Shown: positions 1-9,406, counted from the stretch's first letter. The stretch is 64,000 nt of DNA from Actinomucor elegans (GCA_026027325.1 JAMSLZ010000002.1:1302001-1366000); one strand, 5' to 3'. Numbers and translations are program-made. Notes: generated from the letters alone by a model not told the origin.

Positions 1-340
1 ATAACCGAACGAATATTGGTTCTTTTATACTTTACAGTACCTTATATCATTGCTTGGTATATTCGGATCATTTCGGATCAACAATAATGGATTTACAGCA
101 CCATTGTTATGTTATATTACGTTTGGCGCCGGTGAGGAAAAAACTGTTCACGTGTATGCCCTATATTCAATCAGCTGTGTAACATTCTGTATTACCCTGA
201 CATATCAATGAATATATTGGCATGATAGCACTTTACTTAAGCATTCTAATGATAGTTTTTCATAGCCGTATATCCATTTGGGGTCGAAAGCCCTATAAAA
301 ATATGTAAAAATACAAAACACGTGAACAGTTTTTTCACCC

Positions 341-1162
341 TGTTGTAAACGCTCATGATTATATTAATAAGAGAATACTGTACAGATAGAAAATCGTATA
401 GATATCCTTATATATAGCTGCAGAAGTGTATAAAGCATTATTACCAAGAACCAGAATGTAAATGACTGTATTTGTGTTGTGTTTGCACAGTGAAATAATA
501 AAGAAGACTAAAAAGAGTACTTTTTGAGACTGTGCTTTATTAACAAAGATGAATATAAAGATGAAGATCCTATAACTATGTCTAAACTAAACCTATTTAT
601 ACTAATCGTCTATCTAAGTGTGGTGAAGAGGATTTAAGAAGATGTTATGTTATAGGTCTATGTTCTAGATATATATCCATCTGAGACATGAATCTTAAAC
701 ATATCAACTCATAAGTGCTTCCGTAAAGATGAGATTGATAATGAATAAGTTATTATTCATACAATAGTCTCTATTCTATAACAATTTGATTATGTTAAAA
801 TATCTTTATTTATATATCACTCTGAGCAAGTAGACGCTAATTGATAAATATACTATCTCTCACACCAAATATTACATTCAATACTATTACCTTTGAATAT
901 ATTGATCCCGACACTCCTCGCCGCTAATCTTGGTCCGCTCATTTGGTTATTATCCCTGGTCTTCTTTATACGCAGTCCAACCTTGTTCCTGGCAAATCGT
1001 AATATGAATTTAGAATCAAGTACCGATCGAGAAAAAGTATATAAGAGATGCGTTTTATCACCTTTTGACCAGTTGATCAATTCTTGATCTATAATAAAAA
1101 ACTATCCACAGTTTTAAAAGTATTTCTATCTTCCAAAATCTTTATCTACCACCTTTACAACA
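341..1162 (+). repeat. Solo LTR, family LTR2, interrupted by LTR1
   Basis: It begins TGTTGTAAACGC and ends TTTACAACA. The 5-bp duplication CACCC flanks it at 336-340 and 1163-1167, inside the terminal repeat of the Tc1-B copy. Without the nested LTR1 it is about 508 bp. A diverged relative lies at 45225-45725 and shares the start, a stretch near the LTR1 insertion point, and the end. No internal retrotransposon sequence remains, so this is a solo LTR. Confidence 0.85.
475..783 (-). repeat. Solo LTR, family LTR1 (309 bp)
   Basis: It starts TGTTGTGTTTGCAC and ends CTATTCTATAACA, with 5-bp duplication ATTTG at 470-474 and 784-788. Copies of the same length are at 29065-29373 and 47180-47488, and a fourth is split around 38236-42262. 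No internal region of this family occurs in the window, so the encoding retrotransposon is unknown. Confidence 0.93.
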
Positions 1163-1171
1163 CACCCACTG

Positions 1172-1283
1172 TATATCCATCTGAGACATGAATCTTAAAC
1201 ATATCAACTCATAAGTACTTCCGTAAAGATGAGATTGATAATGAATAAGTTATTATTCATACAATAATCTCTATTCTATAACA
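1172..1283 (-). repeat. LTR1 fragment
   Basis: This matches the last ~110 bp of LTR1 (minus orientation) and begins at the TA where the Tc1-B copy inserted. The other half of this LTR should lie left of the window. The bases after it read CCCACTGTA, which resembles another Tc1-B terminus, so the LTR may itself sit in an older copy. 1284-1377 holds nothing recognised. Confidence 0.7.
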
Positions 1284-2521
1284 CCCACTGTAAATACAAG
1301 CTAGAAAAACTAGTTCTAGAAAGAATTAATCACATTTAAGTTGAATAAACTATAACCAAGTTATAATCGACTTACTACAGTGGTGGAAATAACTGGTGCA
1401 CAAAACTTTATTCGGGGATATCTTCATGGAAAATGACGCTAACCTTTTCAAATAACTTTATAACTATTCACAAAATTGATTATAATATTCCTATAAGCTT
1501 TTTTTAAGTTTGTTTATTTACGTCACTCCAACGTCATAGCTGATAATTAAATTTTTAAGTTATGCGAAAATATGAAAGTTTCCGATAATAGCGATGTAGT
1601 CGAAATATTACATATTATTGCTTCATTTTTTCCGTAGTTATGATAATTTATGACGTTAATGATGTCAAAGCTATAAAAACAACCACATTATTTCAATGCT
1701 TTTTTACCATTTTATCAACCTCTTTAAAAGACTTTATTAATTTGAAGATGCCCTATCAAATTCCTTCTGACAAGCTAAACTCCGTCAAAGCACTCATTTT
1801 GCAAGGCGCTGCCACTAATGAGGCTGTCCAACGAACTGGAGTTTCTAAATGGACAATTAATCGGATGAAAGCACAGTTGAACCCTGATTACGAGCAACCT
1901 CGTGGTGAAAGACCTTCTCCCCTAAGTAATACTACTAAGATAGTTCTTCGATGTAAAGTCCGGTGTGGTAGCTTACGCTCTTCGCGAGATGCTCGACGAT
2001 GGTTGTTGAGCTTAGGTTATTTTATTGACGAGCGACAAGTACGAAATCTGATGAGACAGCTTAATTTTTAGTTTCATTTATTAAAAAAAAGGGTGATTAC
2101 CAAACGAGGTCTCAGATTTAATTTATACTAATAATACATAATATTTTATTTTACACTTCATAGGGAAATGCTTAACATTTTTTGTTTTTTAAGCTTTTAA
2201 TATGACCAATAAATATATCAAAAAGTATTTAAATAATTACTATTACTAATTTCTAAAATAATTCTTTTTTTCATATTTTTATCATAAATTCTACTTTTTC
2301 CTTTATTTTCAATATTTTATTTTGTTTTTCTATTAAAACTATTTAATTTTATATATCAAGTAATAGATAATAAAATATTAATTAAAAATATATAATAACA
2401 ATAAAATTATATTTAAAATGTTTCTCATATGATGAATATAATGAAAATTTATTAGAAATAGATATTGTGAAGGAAGAAATAAAAAACTTAGAAAATAAAA
2501 ATTTAATTTAGATAATAATTA

Positions 2522-2887
2522 TCAGCATGATATAAATGTTAAAATTAATGGAATATATATTGAAAAATTTAATTTAGAAAATATATTTAAATTATAATTT
2601 AAGTTTTTCATGATGGGTGCGATTTCATCAAGTATCATATTATTCTTATTATCTAATGTTTTTCTTTTTATACCTTTGTTTTTATCTTTATTATATGTCT
2701 TAAATTCATATACTTTTCTTAATCTTTTATTTGAACCATTTTTTTTCATGTAGATTTCATAACACCCATCTTTTTGCTTTATTTTGTATTCTGCTAAATC
2801 ATATTTTTTCATATCTTTTATAATTATACTTCGTTTAATATTGTATTTATATTTATCATCTACAATAATATTAAATATTTCATCCAT
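2522..2887 (-). CDS. Small unknown ORF in Merlin-1
   Basis: This 121-residue, lysine- and asparagine-rich ORF lies downstream of the Merlin transposase on the same strand. No domain is recognised. It matches no other ORF in the window by eye, although Merlin-2 also carries a second gene in the same relative place. The hydrophobic C-terminus (IPLILTFIS) may be a readthrough artefact, and the DNA between 2400 and 2520 looks like further decayed coding sequence. It may be a degenerate accessory gene or chance. Confidence 0.4.
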   Translation of the reverse strand: MDEIFNIIVDDKYKYNIKRSIIIKDMKKYDLAEYKIKQKDGCYEIYMKKNGSNKRLRKVYEFKTYNKDKNKGIKRKTLDNKNNMILDEIAPIMKNLNYNLNIFSKLNFSIYIPLILTFISC

Positions 2888-3157
2888 TTCTTTTTTATAT
2901 TATTACTTTTTCAATTTTTTTATTTTTTTATAATAGATATATTTAATCCCACTCATAATGTAATACCCAATTGTCTCTGATCTATTACATAATCATTGTG
3001 TCTTAAATAGGCTAGTTTACTGACTTAGTCAGGTCCTTGTAATAAGAATAATGAATATCAAATATGCATTTCACATTTATAACTATCAATATATTTTCTA
3101 TCATATTTTTAATAAATATAAAAATTCAATTTTTTGCATTTTTTATGTAAATTAAAA

Positions 3158-4039
3158 TTAATCCTTTAAAAACTTTTTCCATACGTTATACTCTCTATTT
3201 TTCTTACGCCATTGATATTCTTTTAAATACAATACTATATCTTTTTTATTTCTATTTCGTGGTATTATACTTTGCTTTAAGCCATTCCATGTGCCTTCAA
3301 TTGTATTTGTATGCACACCTGTATTTGGATCTTTAAAATGCTTTGAATGATTTACAGTTAAATGTTTGTATCCTATATTTTTCAAGTTATTATACCCTTT
3401 CCATAAATCCGTATATATTGTTGTACCTTTTTTTACATATCTTTTTATAATTAAATCAATATTATCAACATTTCTTTCTTCAATGGGTAATAAAAACATT
3501 TTTTTGTTTTCATTTTTTATTTTATTTTTTAGCATACTTCTTTCGATACCACCAATTACCCAAGCACCTTCTACCTTATGCCCCTTATTATATTTTCTTT
3601 TTGCAATTTTACTTTCATCGATTTCTACAATTTTATTTCTACCTCCAATTTTAATATTTCTGTTACCTAACAATTGTTTATTTTTCAAGTATTTTCTGAA
3701 TATTTTATTGTATGATGACACTGTATTTTTGCTAATTTGCAAACTTGATGCTATAAAGGAAGAAGGTGCTTTTCCAAGAAAAAGATATAATATGTGTAAT
3801 TGAGTATTTAAAGGTAAAGTTAAATTATTAAAAATTGTTCCTTTCAATGGTGATATTGCTTTCCTACATTTATAATATCTACAAACATATAATTTTTTAT
3901 TTAAGTTTAATTTAGTTTCATGTTCACATTTATTACACTTTATATGTTTATTAACGTAATCATTACTAATTAAATATAATAGTGCTTCTTTTTCATCGTC
4001 GAATATTTTTTTTAAAGATTTATATGGTTCTATAAACAT
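3158..4039 (-). CDS. Merlin / IS1016-family DDE transposase
   Basis: This 293-residue protein starts at MFIEPYKSL; upstream in-frame codons belong to the terminal repeat, and the relative at 38470 starts at the equivalent Met. An N-terminal zinc ribbon is visible (CNKC, then CRYYKC). The DDE core follows: Asp in VEIDESKIAKRKYNKGHK, Asp in TIYTDLWKGY, and Glu in NTIEGTWNGLKQ. Length and motifs fit IS1595/IS1016-like transposases, which cut and paste their element through the terminal repeats. The frame has no stop, so it may be functional. It has no homology to its Tc1 surroundings. Confidence 0.92.
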   Translation of the reverse strand: MFIEPYKSLKKIFDDEKEALLYLISNDYVNKHIKCNKCEHETKLNLNKKLYVCRYYKCRKAISPLKGTIFNNLTLPLNTQLHILYLFLGKAPSSFIASSLQISKNTVSSYNKIFRKYLKNKQLLGNRNIKIGGRNKIVEIDESKIAKRKYNKGHKVEGAWVIGGIERSMLKNKIKNENKKMFLLPIEERNVDNIDLIIKRYVKKGTTIYTDLWKGYNNLKNIGYKHLTVNHSKHFKDPNTGVHTNTIEGTWNGLKQSIIPRNRNKKDIVLYLKEYQWRKKNREYNVWKKFLKD

Positions 4040-4676
4040 CTGCAATTTTATTAAATCCTTTTTATTTTTAATTTTAATTTGTAAAAAAAATTCAATTTTT
4101 TCATATAACAATAAAATTTGTGGTAGTAGGAGTTTCAATATGGACCTGAGAGTTCCTTTGGGATACATCCAAAAAAAAGACCATTTTACAAGCAAAATCA
4201 CCCCATGGATCGGTTAAAATGGGAAAAACAACACCGTGACTGGACAGTAGACGACTGGAAGAAGGTTATATTCTCTGATGAAACCAAAATAAACACGTGA
4301 GTGTCCGACATAAATGGTCGTTTTTTCTTAATAGCTGAAACTAAATTAAGCTGTCTCATTAGATTTCGTAGTTGTCGCTTGCCAATAAAACAGCCTAAGC
4401 TCAACAATCATCATCGAGCATCTCGCAAAGAGCGTAAGCTACCACATCGGACTTTGAACCGAAGAACTATCTTAGCAGTATTGCTTATGGGAGAAGGTCT
4501 TCTACAGGGAGGTCACTCGTAATCAGGGTTCAACTGTGCTTTCATTCGATTGATTGTCCATTTGGAAACTCCAGTTTGCTAGGCAGCTTCATTAGTGACT
4601 GCGCCTTAAAAAATGAGTGCTCTAATGGAGTTTAAAACTTGTCAGAAGGAATTTGATAGGGCATCTTCAAATATAT

Positions 4677-5078
4677 GAGCTACATTACATATCATTAATA
4701 ATTAATATATATATTATAATTATTTTCATATTATTAAATTAAAATTATATAGCTTTCTTTATTTATCAAGTTGTAAGTTGCTAAAAAACTTACGGCGTGC
4801 TTTTTAATCAATTTTAAAAGAAAAAAATTGTCGCACAACAGGGTTTCGATCTGGTGTGAAATATTATGAAAAAAAAAAGTTTAATTGTATTGAAAAGTAA
4901 TATAAAAGTTTAATCTTTATAAGTTTTGCATAATTATTGCAATTTCTTATTTTTACGTTAATTACCAAACTTTCAAAAATTACAATAAAAAAGTGTTAAA
5001 CAAAAAAAAATATAATTACAAAAAACACTATTTAATTTAAAAACTAATTTTTATTTTTTTTTATTTTTAACGTTGCTC
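4677..5078 (+). repeat. Left 402-bp terminal module of composite 1
   Basis: This is an AT-rich noncoding module with its own short inverted ends (GAGCTACATTA...TAACGTTGCTC). It appears identical, in direct orientation, to 6714-7115. The last base is followed directly by TTA, the reverse complement of the transposase stop codon. It looks like a nonautonomous (MITE-like) unit used as an element end. Confidence 0.85.
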
Positions 5079-6530
5079 TTAGACATTGATAGAATCCCAA
5101 TAATTCTTTAGAATATCTTTTGTTTGAAAGTCACTTTCTTTAATCCAACTGTTTACTTGTTTTTTATAATTTCTCCATTTTACCTCATATTCATATTCAT
5201 TATTTATTTTTCTATGTTGTATTATATATTGTATCTCATATACATTTTTATCAGTACTAGTATTATTATCATCATTATCAATTTGCATTTTATTTTTAGT
5301 TAAGCTGATTTTAAAATTATTATCAGATAAAAGTTTATTTAGAAGATCATCCTGTAAACTTTTCATATTCATTATATTTTCTTTTTTATATACCGCCTTT
5401 ATTGATTTAGTTTCGATATTAAAATCCTTAATAGTATCAAAAAAATCAAAATCTTTTTCCATCCATAGTTTATAATAAGATTTTTCTTCTATATTATTAT
5501 TTTCTACAAAGTTTTTGATATTAAATAAAACTAATGCTAATTTAATCTGAATGTTATATGTTTTTTCTTTTGTAATTCTTGCATTGGCTTTGTAGCTAAA
5601 TCTTTTGAATATATTTGAAAATTTTGCAAAAAAAGTTTCAATGGTACTTCTATATGATCCTAATTGTTTATTAAAATTTAATTCATCAACATCTAAATCA
5701 ATATTTTTTTCTTTTTTTATTGGAAAACAAAAGTTATTTTCTGTAATATGTAATCCTACATTATTATATTTTTTTAAAATTTCATCTAATACATTTTCAT
5801 ACAATCCATCATAGCATAAACAATCTGTTAGTTTAAAAAATTTCATTAAATTTATATTATTAATAAACATATTATCGTCATTATTAAATTTACACGGTAA
5901 TGATTCTGAAACATAGATGATATATCCTGCTGAATCTATAATAAATTGGGTGTTTAATGCATTTTTCTTTAATTTATAAGAATATAAATCTTTTTTATTT
6001 AAATCAATATCTTCAATTACTATTCTATTATGTCTTCCATCTAAAAGTAATGTACAATGTTCAAAATTTTTAGGATTGTATAATTTACTATATAATAATC
6101 TAGTAATGCTGTTGCTAAAACAATAAAACATCGTATTATTAACCCAATTTTCTAAAAAATCTATATTATCAATAAAAACAGATTTATAAATTCTATAAAA
6201 AGAATCATTCTCATCATAAATTTTCATATCATTAATGGAACAACCATCTACTAATAATTTTAAAATCAAAATTCCTTTTTCTACATTATATACTGGTGAT
6301 GGCATTTTAATTTTACTACAAATTTCTGTTAAAAATACAAATATAGGAATTGCACCTAATAGTTCATATAATTCTTTTTTTATATTTTGAATGTTAATAA
6401 AATTTCCTATTTTACTTCTATGATATTGTTTTTCAATATTAGATTTATATGTATTATCTAAAAATTTCCAATAATTTGTTTTAATCTCTTCATATTCATT
6501 TTCTAATAGTTCCTCTATTTCAATTGTCAT
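5079..6530 (-). CDS. Chromodomain-fused DDE transposase (Harbinger-like), 483 aa
   Basis: The catalytic core reads LLLDGRHNR (Asp about 164), then FIIDSAGYIIYVSESLPC, YDGLYEN (Asp about 241) and GSYRSTIETFF (Glu about 298). That DD(56)E layout resembles PIF/Harbinger or DDE_Tnp_4 enzymes. The C-terminus (about 431-480) is a chromodomain: YEIQYIIQHR, EVKWRNY and SWIKESDF. The three aromatic-cage positions (Tyr, Trp, Tyr), which bind methyl-lysine in HP1-type domains, are kept. The chromodomain probably steers insertion to methylated histone H3 chromatin, as proposed for chromoviruses. The TAA stop is the very triplet at the module junction. No stops interrupt it. A homologue is at 22282-23685. 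Confidence 0.85.
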   Translation of the reverse strand: MTIEIEELLENEYEEIKTNYWKFLDNTYKSNIEKQYHRSKIGNFINIQNIKKELYELLGAIPIFVFLTEICSKIKMPSPVYNVEKGILILKLLVDGCSINDMKIYDENDSFYRIYKSVFIDNIDFLENWVNNTMFYCFSNSITRLLYSKLYNPKNFEHCTLLLDGRHNRIVIEDIDLNKKDLYSYKLKKNALNTQFIIDSAGYIIYVSESLPCKFNNDDNMFINNINLMKFFKLTDCLCYDGLYENVLDEILKKYNNVGLHITENNFCFPIKKEKNIDLDVDELNFNKQLGSYRSTIETFFAKFSNIFKRFSYKANARITKEKTYNIQIKLALVLFNIKNFVENNNIEEKSYYKLWMEKDFDFFDTIKDFNIETKSIKAVYKKENIMNMKSLQDDLLNKLLSDNNFKISLTKNKMQIDNDDNNTSTDKNVYEIQYIIQHRKINNEYEYEVKWRNYKKQVNSWIKESDFQTKDILKNYWDSINV

Positions 6531-6713
6531 AAGATGTTCTTATTTTTATTTATATAATAATTCAATTTTTTAGAAAAAAGTAATTGAGTTTGAATTAATG
6601 TTACAGAAATGATTATAATTATAATTATTTTAATATTAAACATTCAAACATTTGGCAAAAAAAAAATAAAAATTGATACTATGAATCAAAAACAAAGAGC
6701 AATTTTTATATAA

Positions 6714-7115
6714 GAGCTACATTACATATCATTAATAATTAATATATATATTATAATTATTTTCATATTATTAAATTAAAATTATATAGCTTTCTTTATT
6801 TATCAAGTTGTAAGTTGCTAAAAAACTTACGGCGTGCTTTTTAATCAATTTTAAAAGAAAAAAATTGTCGCACAACAGGGTTTCGATCTGGTGTGAAATA
6901 TTATGAAAAAAAAAAGTTTAATTGTATTGAAAAGTAATATAAAAGTTTAATCTTTATAAGTTTTGCATAATTATTGCAATTTCTTATTTTTACGTTAATT
7001 ACCAAACTTTCAAAAATTACAATAAAAAAGTGTTAAACAAAAAAAAATATAATTACAAAAAACACTATTTAATTTAAAAACTAATTTTTATTTTTTTTTA
7101 TTTTTAACGTTGCTC
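6714..7115 (+). repeat. Right 402-bp terminal module of composite 1
   Basis: This appears identical to 4677-5078 and lies in the same direction. It is preceded by TAA (6711-6713) and followed by the outer duplication TAT. The stretch 6531-6713, between the transposase start and this module, is AT-rich leader and presumably holds the promoter; no motif was identified. Confidence 0.85.
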
Positions 7116-7639
7116 TATGAAGTCCCTTAAAGAGGTTGATAAAATGGTAAAAAAGGATCGAAATAATGTCGTTCTTTTTATAGCTTTGACATCACTAACG
7201 TCATAAATTATCATAATCATGGAAAAAATGAAGCTATAATATGTAGAATTTCGACTACATTGCTATTGTCGGAAACTTTGATATTTTTACCTAACTTAAA
7301 AATCTAATTATCAGTTATGACGTTGAAATGACGTAAACAAACAAACTTAAAGGCTTATAGGGGTATCACAATCAAATTTGTAAATAGCTATAAAGTTGTT
7401 TGAAAAGGTTAGCATCATTTTTCATGAAGATATCCCCGAATAAAGTTTTGTGCACCAGTTATTTCCACCACTGTACCTGCTTTTATCTTAATTTTACCGC
7501 AGTATATACAAAGACCTCGGATGCAGAATTATATTGTTTGTACAAGGCAGTTGTTGAGATATATTTGTTAATGGAGTACATTATGATGATGATTATGTTT
7601 TAAGACGGAACTTATTATGTGCAAGATCTTAGTTCAGCA

Positions 7640-7717
7640 CACTCTTTATTATTCTAAGACACATTTGATATTTATACTCATTAAAAAGTTTGCACACAAT
7701 GACCGTGTGTACCTGAC
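7640..7717 (-). repeat. LTR5 fragment
   Basis: It matches the last half of the LTR at 48875-49028 (CTCTTTATTATTCTAAG through GTGTACCTGACA) with several changes. It is a decayed remnant left of the LTR3 insertion. 7476-7639 holds nothing recognised. Confidence 0.6.
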
Positions 7718-7722
7718 ATCTA

Positions 7723-8586
7723 TGTTATATCGAATATAATAAAGACTGTAAAAATAACCAGACTGATAAAACGAATTGATTTATTAAAGCATTAAAATGA
7801 TGAGCTATTTATACAAAATTGAAGTTCGGAGGATTTAACTTGATATTATAGACGATTGAGTTAGTCAAAGACTGCGCTCATGGAGTTAACAAGGATTTAT
7901 AGTAATCCTGTTATATCCGGTGCTAAAGACGAAGGATATAATAATAAAAGAATAGACAGTAAATGGAATCAGCTATCCTGATAGTAAAAGTTATTCTAAT
8001 GTTTATTCACAATTCAAAATCAAGTCTTCTTTATATACATTTCATCAGAGCTTAATAGTATAGCATTCAATCTATCAGCACGCATGGCCGTACAACGGAG
8101 TCCAATCCCAGCAGCCACTAACAAGCCTTTCAACCACGCATTGTTGTAATTGTATAACCCACGCGTTATTCGATATTCAGGTCTTATCTTGAGATACACT
8201 CGATACTACTCGATAGTATTGATGCCGCGTGTTTCTTGTAAGGATTATTGGCTAATAGTTCTAAGGATGACACATAGCTTGTATTTATGCAGGCCTCGTT
8301 AATCTGATTGGGTTATCAGATAGAGTCCGTGTATGACATAAATGAACAGTTGATTCCTTACTATTATGTCGATACAAGATAGTAGGTGGAATACAACAAA
8401 TCCATTCTAGTACGACTTTATATTCGGTGATATATAGTTTATGAAGGTTAGTTTCACTAAGCATTGATTTCCATATATATCTCTTAACCGACGTTACAAA
8501 GCTGTCAAAGCACAAGCTGAGTATAAGCATTGTCGAACATTGACCTGATTGGTGACGGACACTGAACAAGTCATGTATTTACAACA
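7723..8586 (+). repeat. Solo LTR, family LTR3, interrupted by LTR4
   Basis: It begins TGTTATATCGAATATAATAAAG and ends TTTACAACA. The 5-bp duplication ATCTA is at 7718-7722; its partner is reconstituted across the LTR5 insertion point (base 8587 plus 8746-8749). Other copies are 35151-35497 and 37729-38092. LTR4 is nested at 7909-8398. Confidence 0.85.
7909..8398 (-). repeat. Solo LTR, family LTR4 (the Ty3-1 LTR)
   Basis: This is the reverse complement of the Ty3-1 LTRs at 15400 and 24466, about 490 bp, running TGTTATATCCGGTGC...GGAATACAACA. The 5-bp duplication AATCC is at 7904-7908 and 8399-8403, inside LTR3. It shows that the Ty3-1 family transposed after the LTR3 insertion. Confidence 0.92.
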
Positions 8587-8587
8587 A

Positions 8588-8741
8588 TGTCGTGTGCAGA
8601 GTTATATATTTTTAAAGTAGATTGAAGTAAGTTTATACAAAAGATTATATATGGGATAAAAGGATGTCTTTTATTGTTTTCCATTTCATTTGATATTTAT
8701 AATTGATTGAAGGTAACACACAAGTCTGTGTGTTCCTGACA
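8588..8741 (-). repeat. Solo LTR, family LTR5 (154 bp)
   Basis: It begins TGTCGTGTGCAGAG and ends GTGTTCCTGACA. It is the reverse complement of the Ty3-2 LTR, with a 4-bp duplication ACAA (8584-8587 and 8742-8745). It lies 66 bp beyond the 3' end of the tRNA-Thr gene, in the same transcriptional orientation as the tRNA. Confidence 0.9.
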
Positions 8742-8745
8742 ACAA

Positions 8746-8778
8746 TCTACACTAAAATATACATCTCTGTTCACGACA
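8746..8778 (+). repeat. Old LTR5 end fragment
   Basis: ACTAAAATATACATCTCTG...CACGACA resembles the 3' terminus of LTR5 (...AACTCTGCACACGACA). A near-identical fragment sits at 49029-49057 beside the other minus-strand tRNA. It ends 29 bp from the tRNA. Confidence 0.5.
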
Positions 8779-8807
8779 AAATAAAAACATCAATTGATGT
8801 AAAAATT

Positions 8808-8879
8808 GCCTCCTACTGGAATCGAACCAGTGACCTTCTGCTTACTAGGCAGACGCTCTGCCAACTGAGCCAAGAAGGC
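8808..8879 (-). tRNA. tRNA-Thr (anticodon AGT)
   Basis: The reverse strand folds as a 72-nt cloverleaf without CCA. The acceptor stem pairs GCCTTCT with AGGAGGC (one wobble). The D-arm includes TGGCTCAGTTGGCAGAGC, and the T-arm includes GGTTCGATTCC. The anticodon stem pairs TCTGC with GCAGA around loop CTAGTAA, giving anticodon AGT (8844-8846) for Thr. No intron is seen. Confidence 0.95.
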
Positions 8880-9406
8880 GCTCTTCTTTTGTCAATTACG
8901 GTGGTTGAGAGAGATAGCCTTTTTTGAAGCAATAGCTACACTACAAATAATTTGATTCTCAGCTACGAATTAAGAACAAAGACTGTACAGAATTCTTCCA
9001 AGTTCTTCTCTGCTAATTTTTCTTTTAGTATTATATATTGTTTTTTATTAGTAACTAATGCTTTTTTTTATATTTATATCATTAGAAACAATATATAATT
9101 ATATTTATTGTTTAAAAAAGCAACTTTTTATAACAAAATATATTGTTTTAATGATTGTCAATATTTCATACCTAATTTTTTTCTAAGTTATTTCATATAC
9201 CGACATACCTCCTCCAATAAAAACGGTATATATTATCAAGTATTTACTTGAACTTTTTTTTCGAATTTTTGCAAGTCTTTCAACCCCAGAAGACCAATCA
9301 GTGTTTGAGATCAAGGTAGGTAATTGATTAGACGTTCTAGTAAATAAATATGTTTTTAATAAGATAATTCTTTTATTCATAAATACTTGAAGAATATATA
9401 TATATA
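8880..9406. other. Intergenic, AT-rich, nothing recognised
   Basis: No supported gene was found. A 65-codon minus-strand ORF at 9183-9380 has no recognisable features. The region ends in a TA run at 9396-9406, into which element D1 inserted. Confidence 0.6.

Larger units (their letters stand above)
1..1171 (-). mobile_element. Tc1-B copy 1, terminal part of a Tc1-like element
   Basis: The region reads, on the minus strand, like the left end of the family-B element at 37108. Both have an outer motif starting CAGTGGGTG and containing AACTGTTCACGTG, and an inner reverse copy (131-154). The outer copy occupies 319-340 and is split by a solo LTR (341-1162), with its last bases at 1163-1171 followed by TA. 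Position 1 corresponds to the bases just before the transposase start in copy 2, so the gene itself would lie left of the window. The insertion sits inside an older LTR1, whose remainder is at 1172-1283. Confidence 0.75.
2092..4170 (-). mobile_element. Merlin-1 (IS1016-like) DNA transposon
   Basis: A 9-bp duplication AAAAAAAAG (2083-2091 and 4171-4179) flanks this 2,079-bp unit. Its ends are imperfect inverted repeats: GGTGATTACCAAACGAGG against GGATGTATCCCAAAGGAA, both followed by CTCAG. Merlin elements are known for 8-9 bp duplications and IS1016-type transposases, which agrees. It carries a transposase at 3158-4039 and a small ORF at 2522-2887 on the same strand. Most of the rest is AT-rich and without a recognisable feature. 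Confidence 0.9.
1748..4299 (+). pseudogene. Tc1-like transposase fragment, left arm of Tc1-A
   Basis: From the ATG at 1748 the frame encodes a helix-turn-helix N-terminus (LNSVKALILQGAATNEAVQR, then WTINRMKAQLNP). A stop and slipped frame appear near 2069. A Merlin element interrupts it between a 9-bp duplication of AAAAAAAAG. The frame resumes at 4171 with KKRPF and reads DWTVDDWKKVIFSDETKIN, which is the region of the first catalytic Asp of Tc1 transposases. It ends at the fold-back centre near 4299. The rest of the catalytic domain, including the second Asp and the Glu, is absent, so it cannot be active. Confidence 0.82.
4677..7115 (-). mobile_element. Composite chromodomain-transposase element 1 (PIF/Harbinger-like)
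   Basis: A 3-bp duplication TAT (4674-4676 and 7116-7118) flanks the unit. It consists of two apparently identical 402-bp modules in the same orientation (4677-5078 and 6714-7115) around a transposase gene. Inside, the modules abut TTA (5079-5081) and TAA (6711-6713), so neither module has its own matching duplication and the whole behaves as one mobile unit. The module ends are GAGCTACATTA and TAACGTTGCTC, an 11-bp inverted repeat with two mismatches. A 3-bp duplication and this transposase type point to the PIF/Harbinger group. Confidence 0.8.
4300..7250 (-). pseudogene. Tc1-like transposase fragment, right arm of Tc1-A (inverted)
   Basis: Read on the minus strand, 4300-4676 repeats the N-terminal coding region of the left arm, with matching MPYQIPS, TINRMKAQLNPDYE and LMRQLNLVSAIKKKRPFMS but with stops and indels. 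Its start region is separated from the upstream part (7119-7250) by the composite element at 4677-7115. Taking out that insertion and one TAT copy restores a spacing equal to that of the left arm. It is a remnant and encodes no catalytic core. Confidence 0.78.
1378..7473. mobile_element. Tc1-A fold-back Tc1-like element
   Basis: The ends are CAGTGGTGGAAATAACTGG and its reverse complement, flanked by TA at 1376-1377 and 7474-7475. Each arm (1378-2082 plus 4171-4299, and the reverse of 4300-4676 plus 7119-7473) carries the same 5' region and the N-terminal half of a Tc1-like transposase in opposite orientation. Without the two nested elements the unit is about 1.57 kb, normal for a Tc1 element, but it is a long diverged inverted repeat and not one gene. 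A Merlin element lies in the left arm and a chromodomain-transposase composite in the right arm. Confidence 0.85.

Noticed and set aside
2522..2887. Homology between the Merlin-1 small ORF and the Merlin-2 accessory protein
   Set aside because: Both are Lys/Asn-rich, but no collinear similarity was seen; the shared composition is due to AT-rich DNA.
4677..7115. LTR retrotransposon with 402-bp LTRs
   Set aside because: Direct repeats suggest LTRs, but the ends are GAG...CTC and not TG...CA, the duplication is 3 bp, and the gene encodes a DDE transposase, not reverse transcriptase.
9183..9380. Small ORF with WSSGVERLAKIRKKSS, and a possible decayed tRNA
   Set aside because: The peptide resembles tRNA translations and an A-box-like TGGTCTTCTGG is present, but no acceptor or T-arm pairing could be found.
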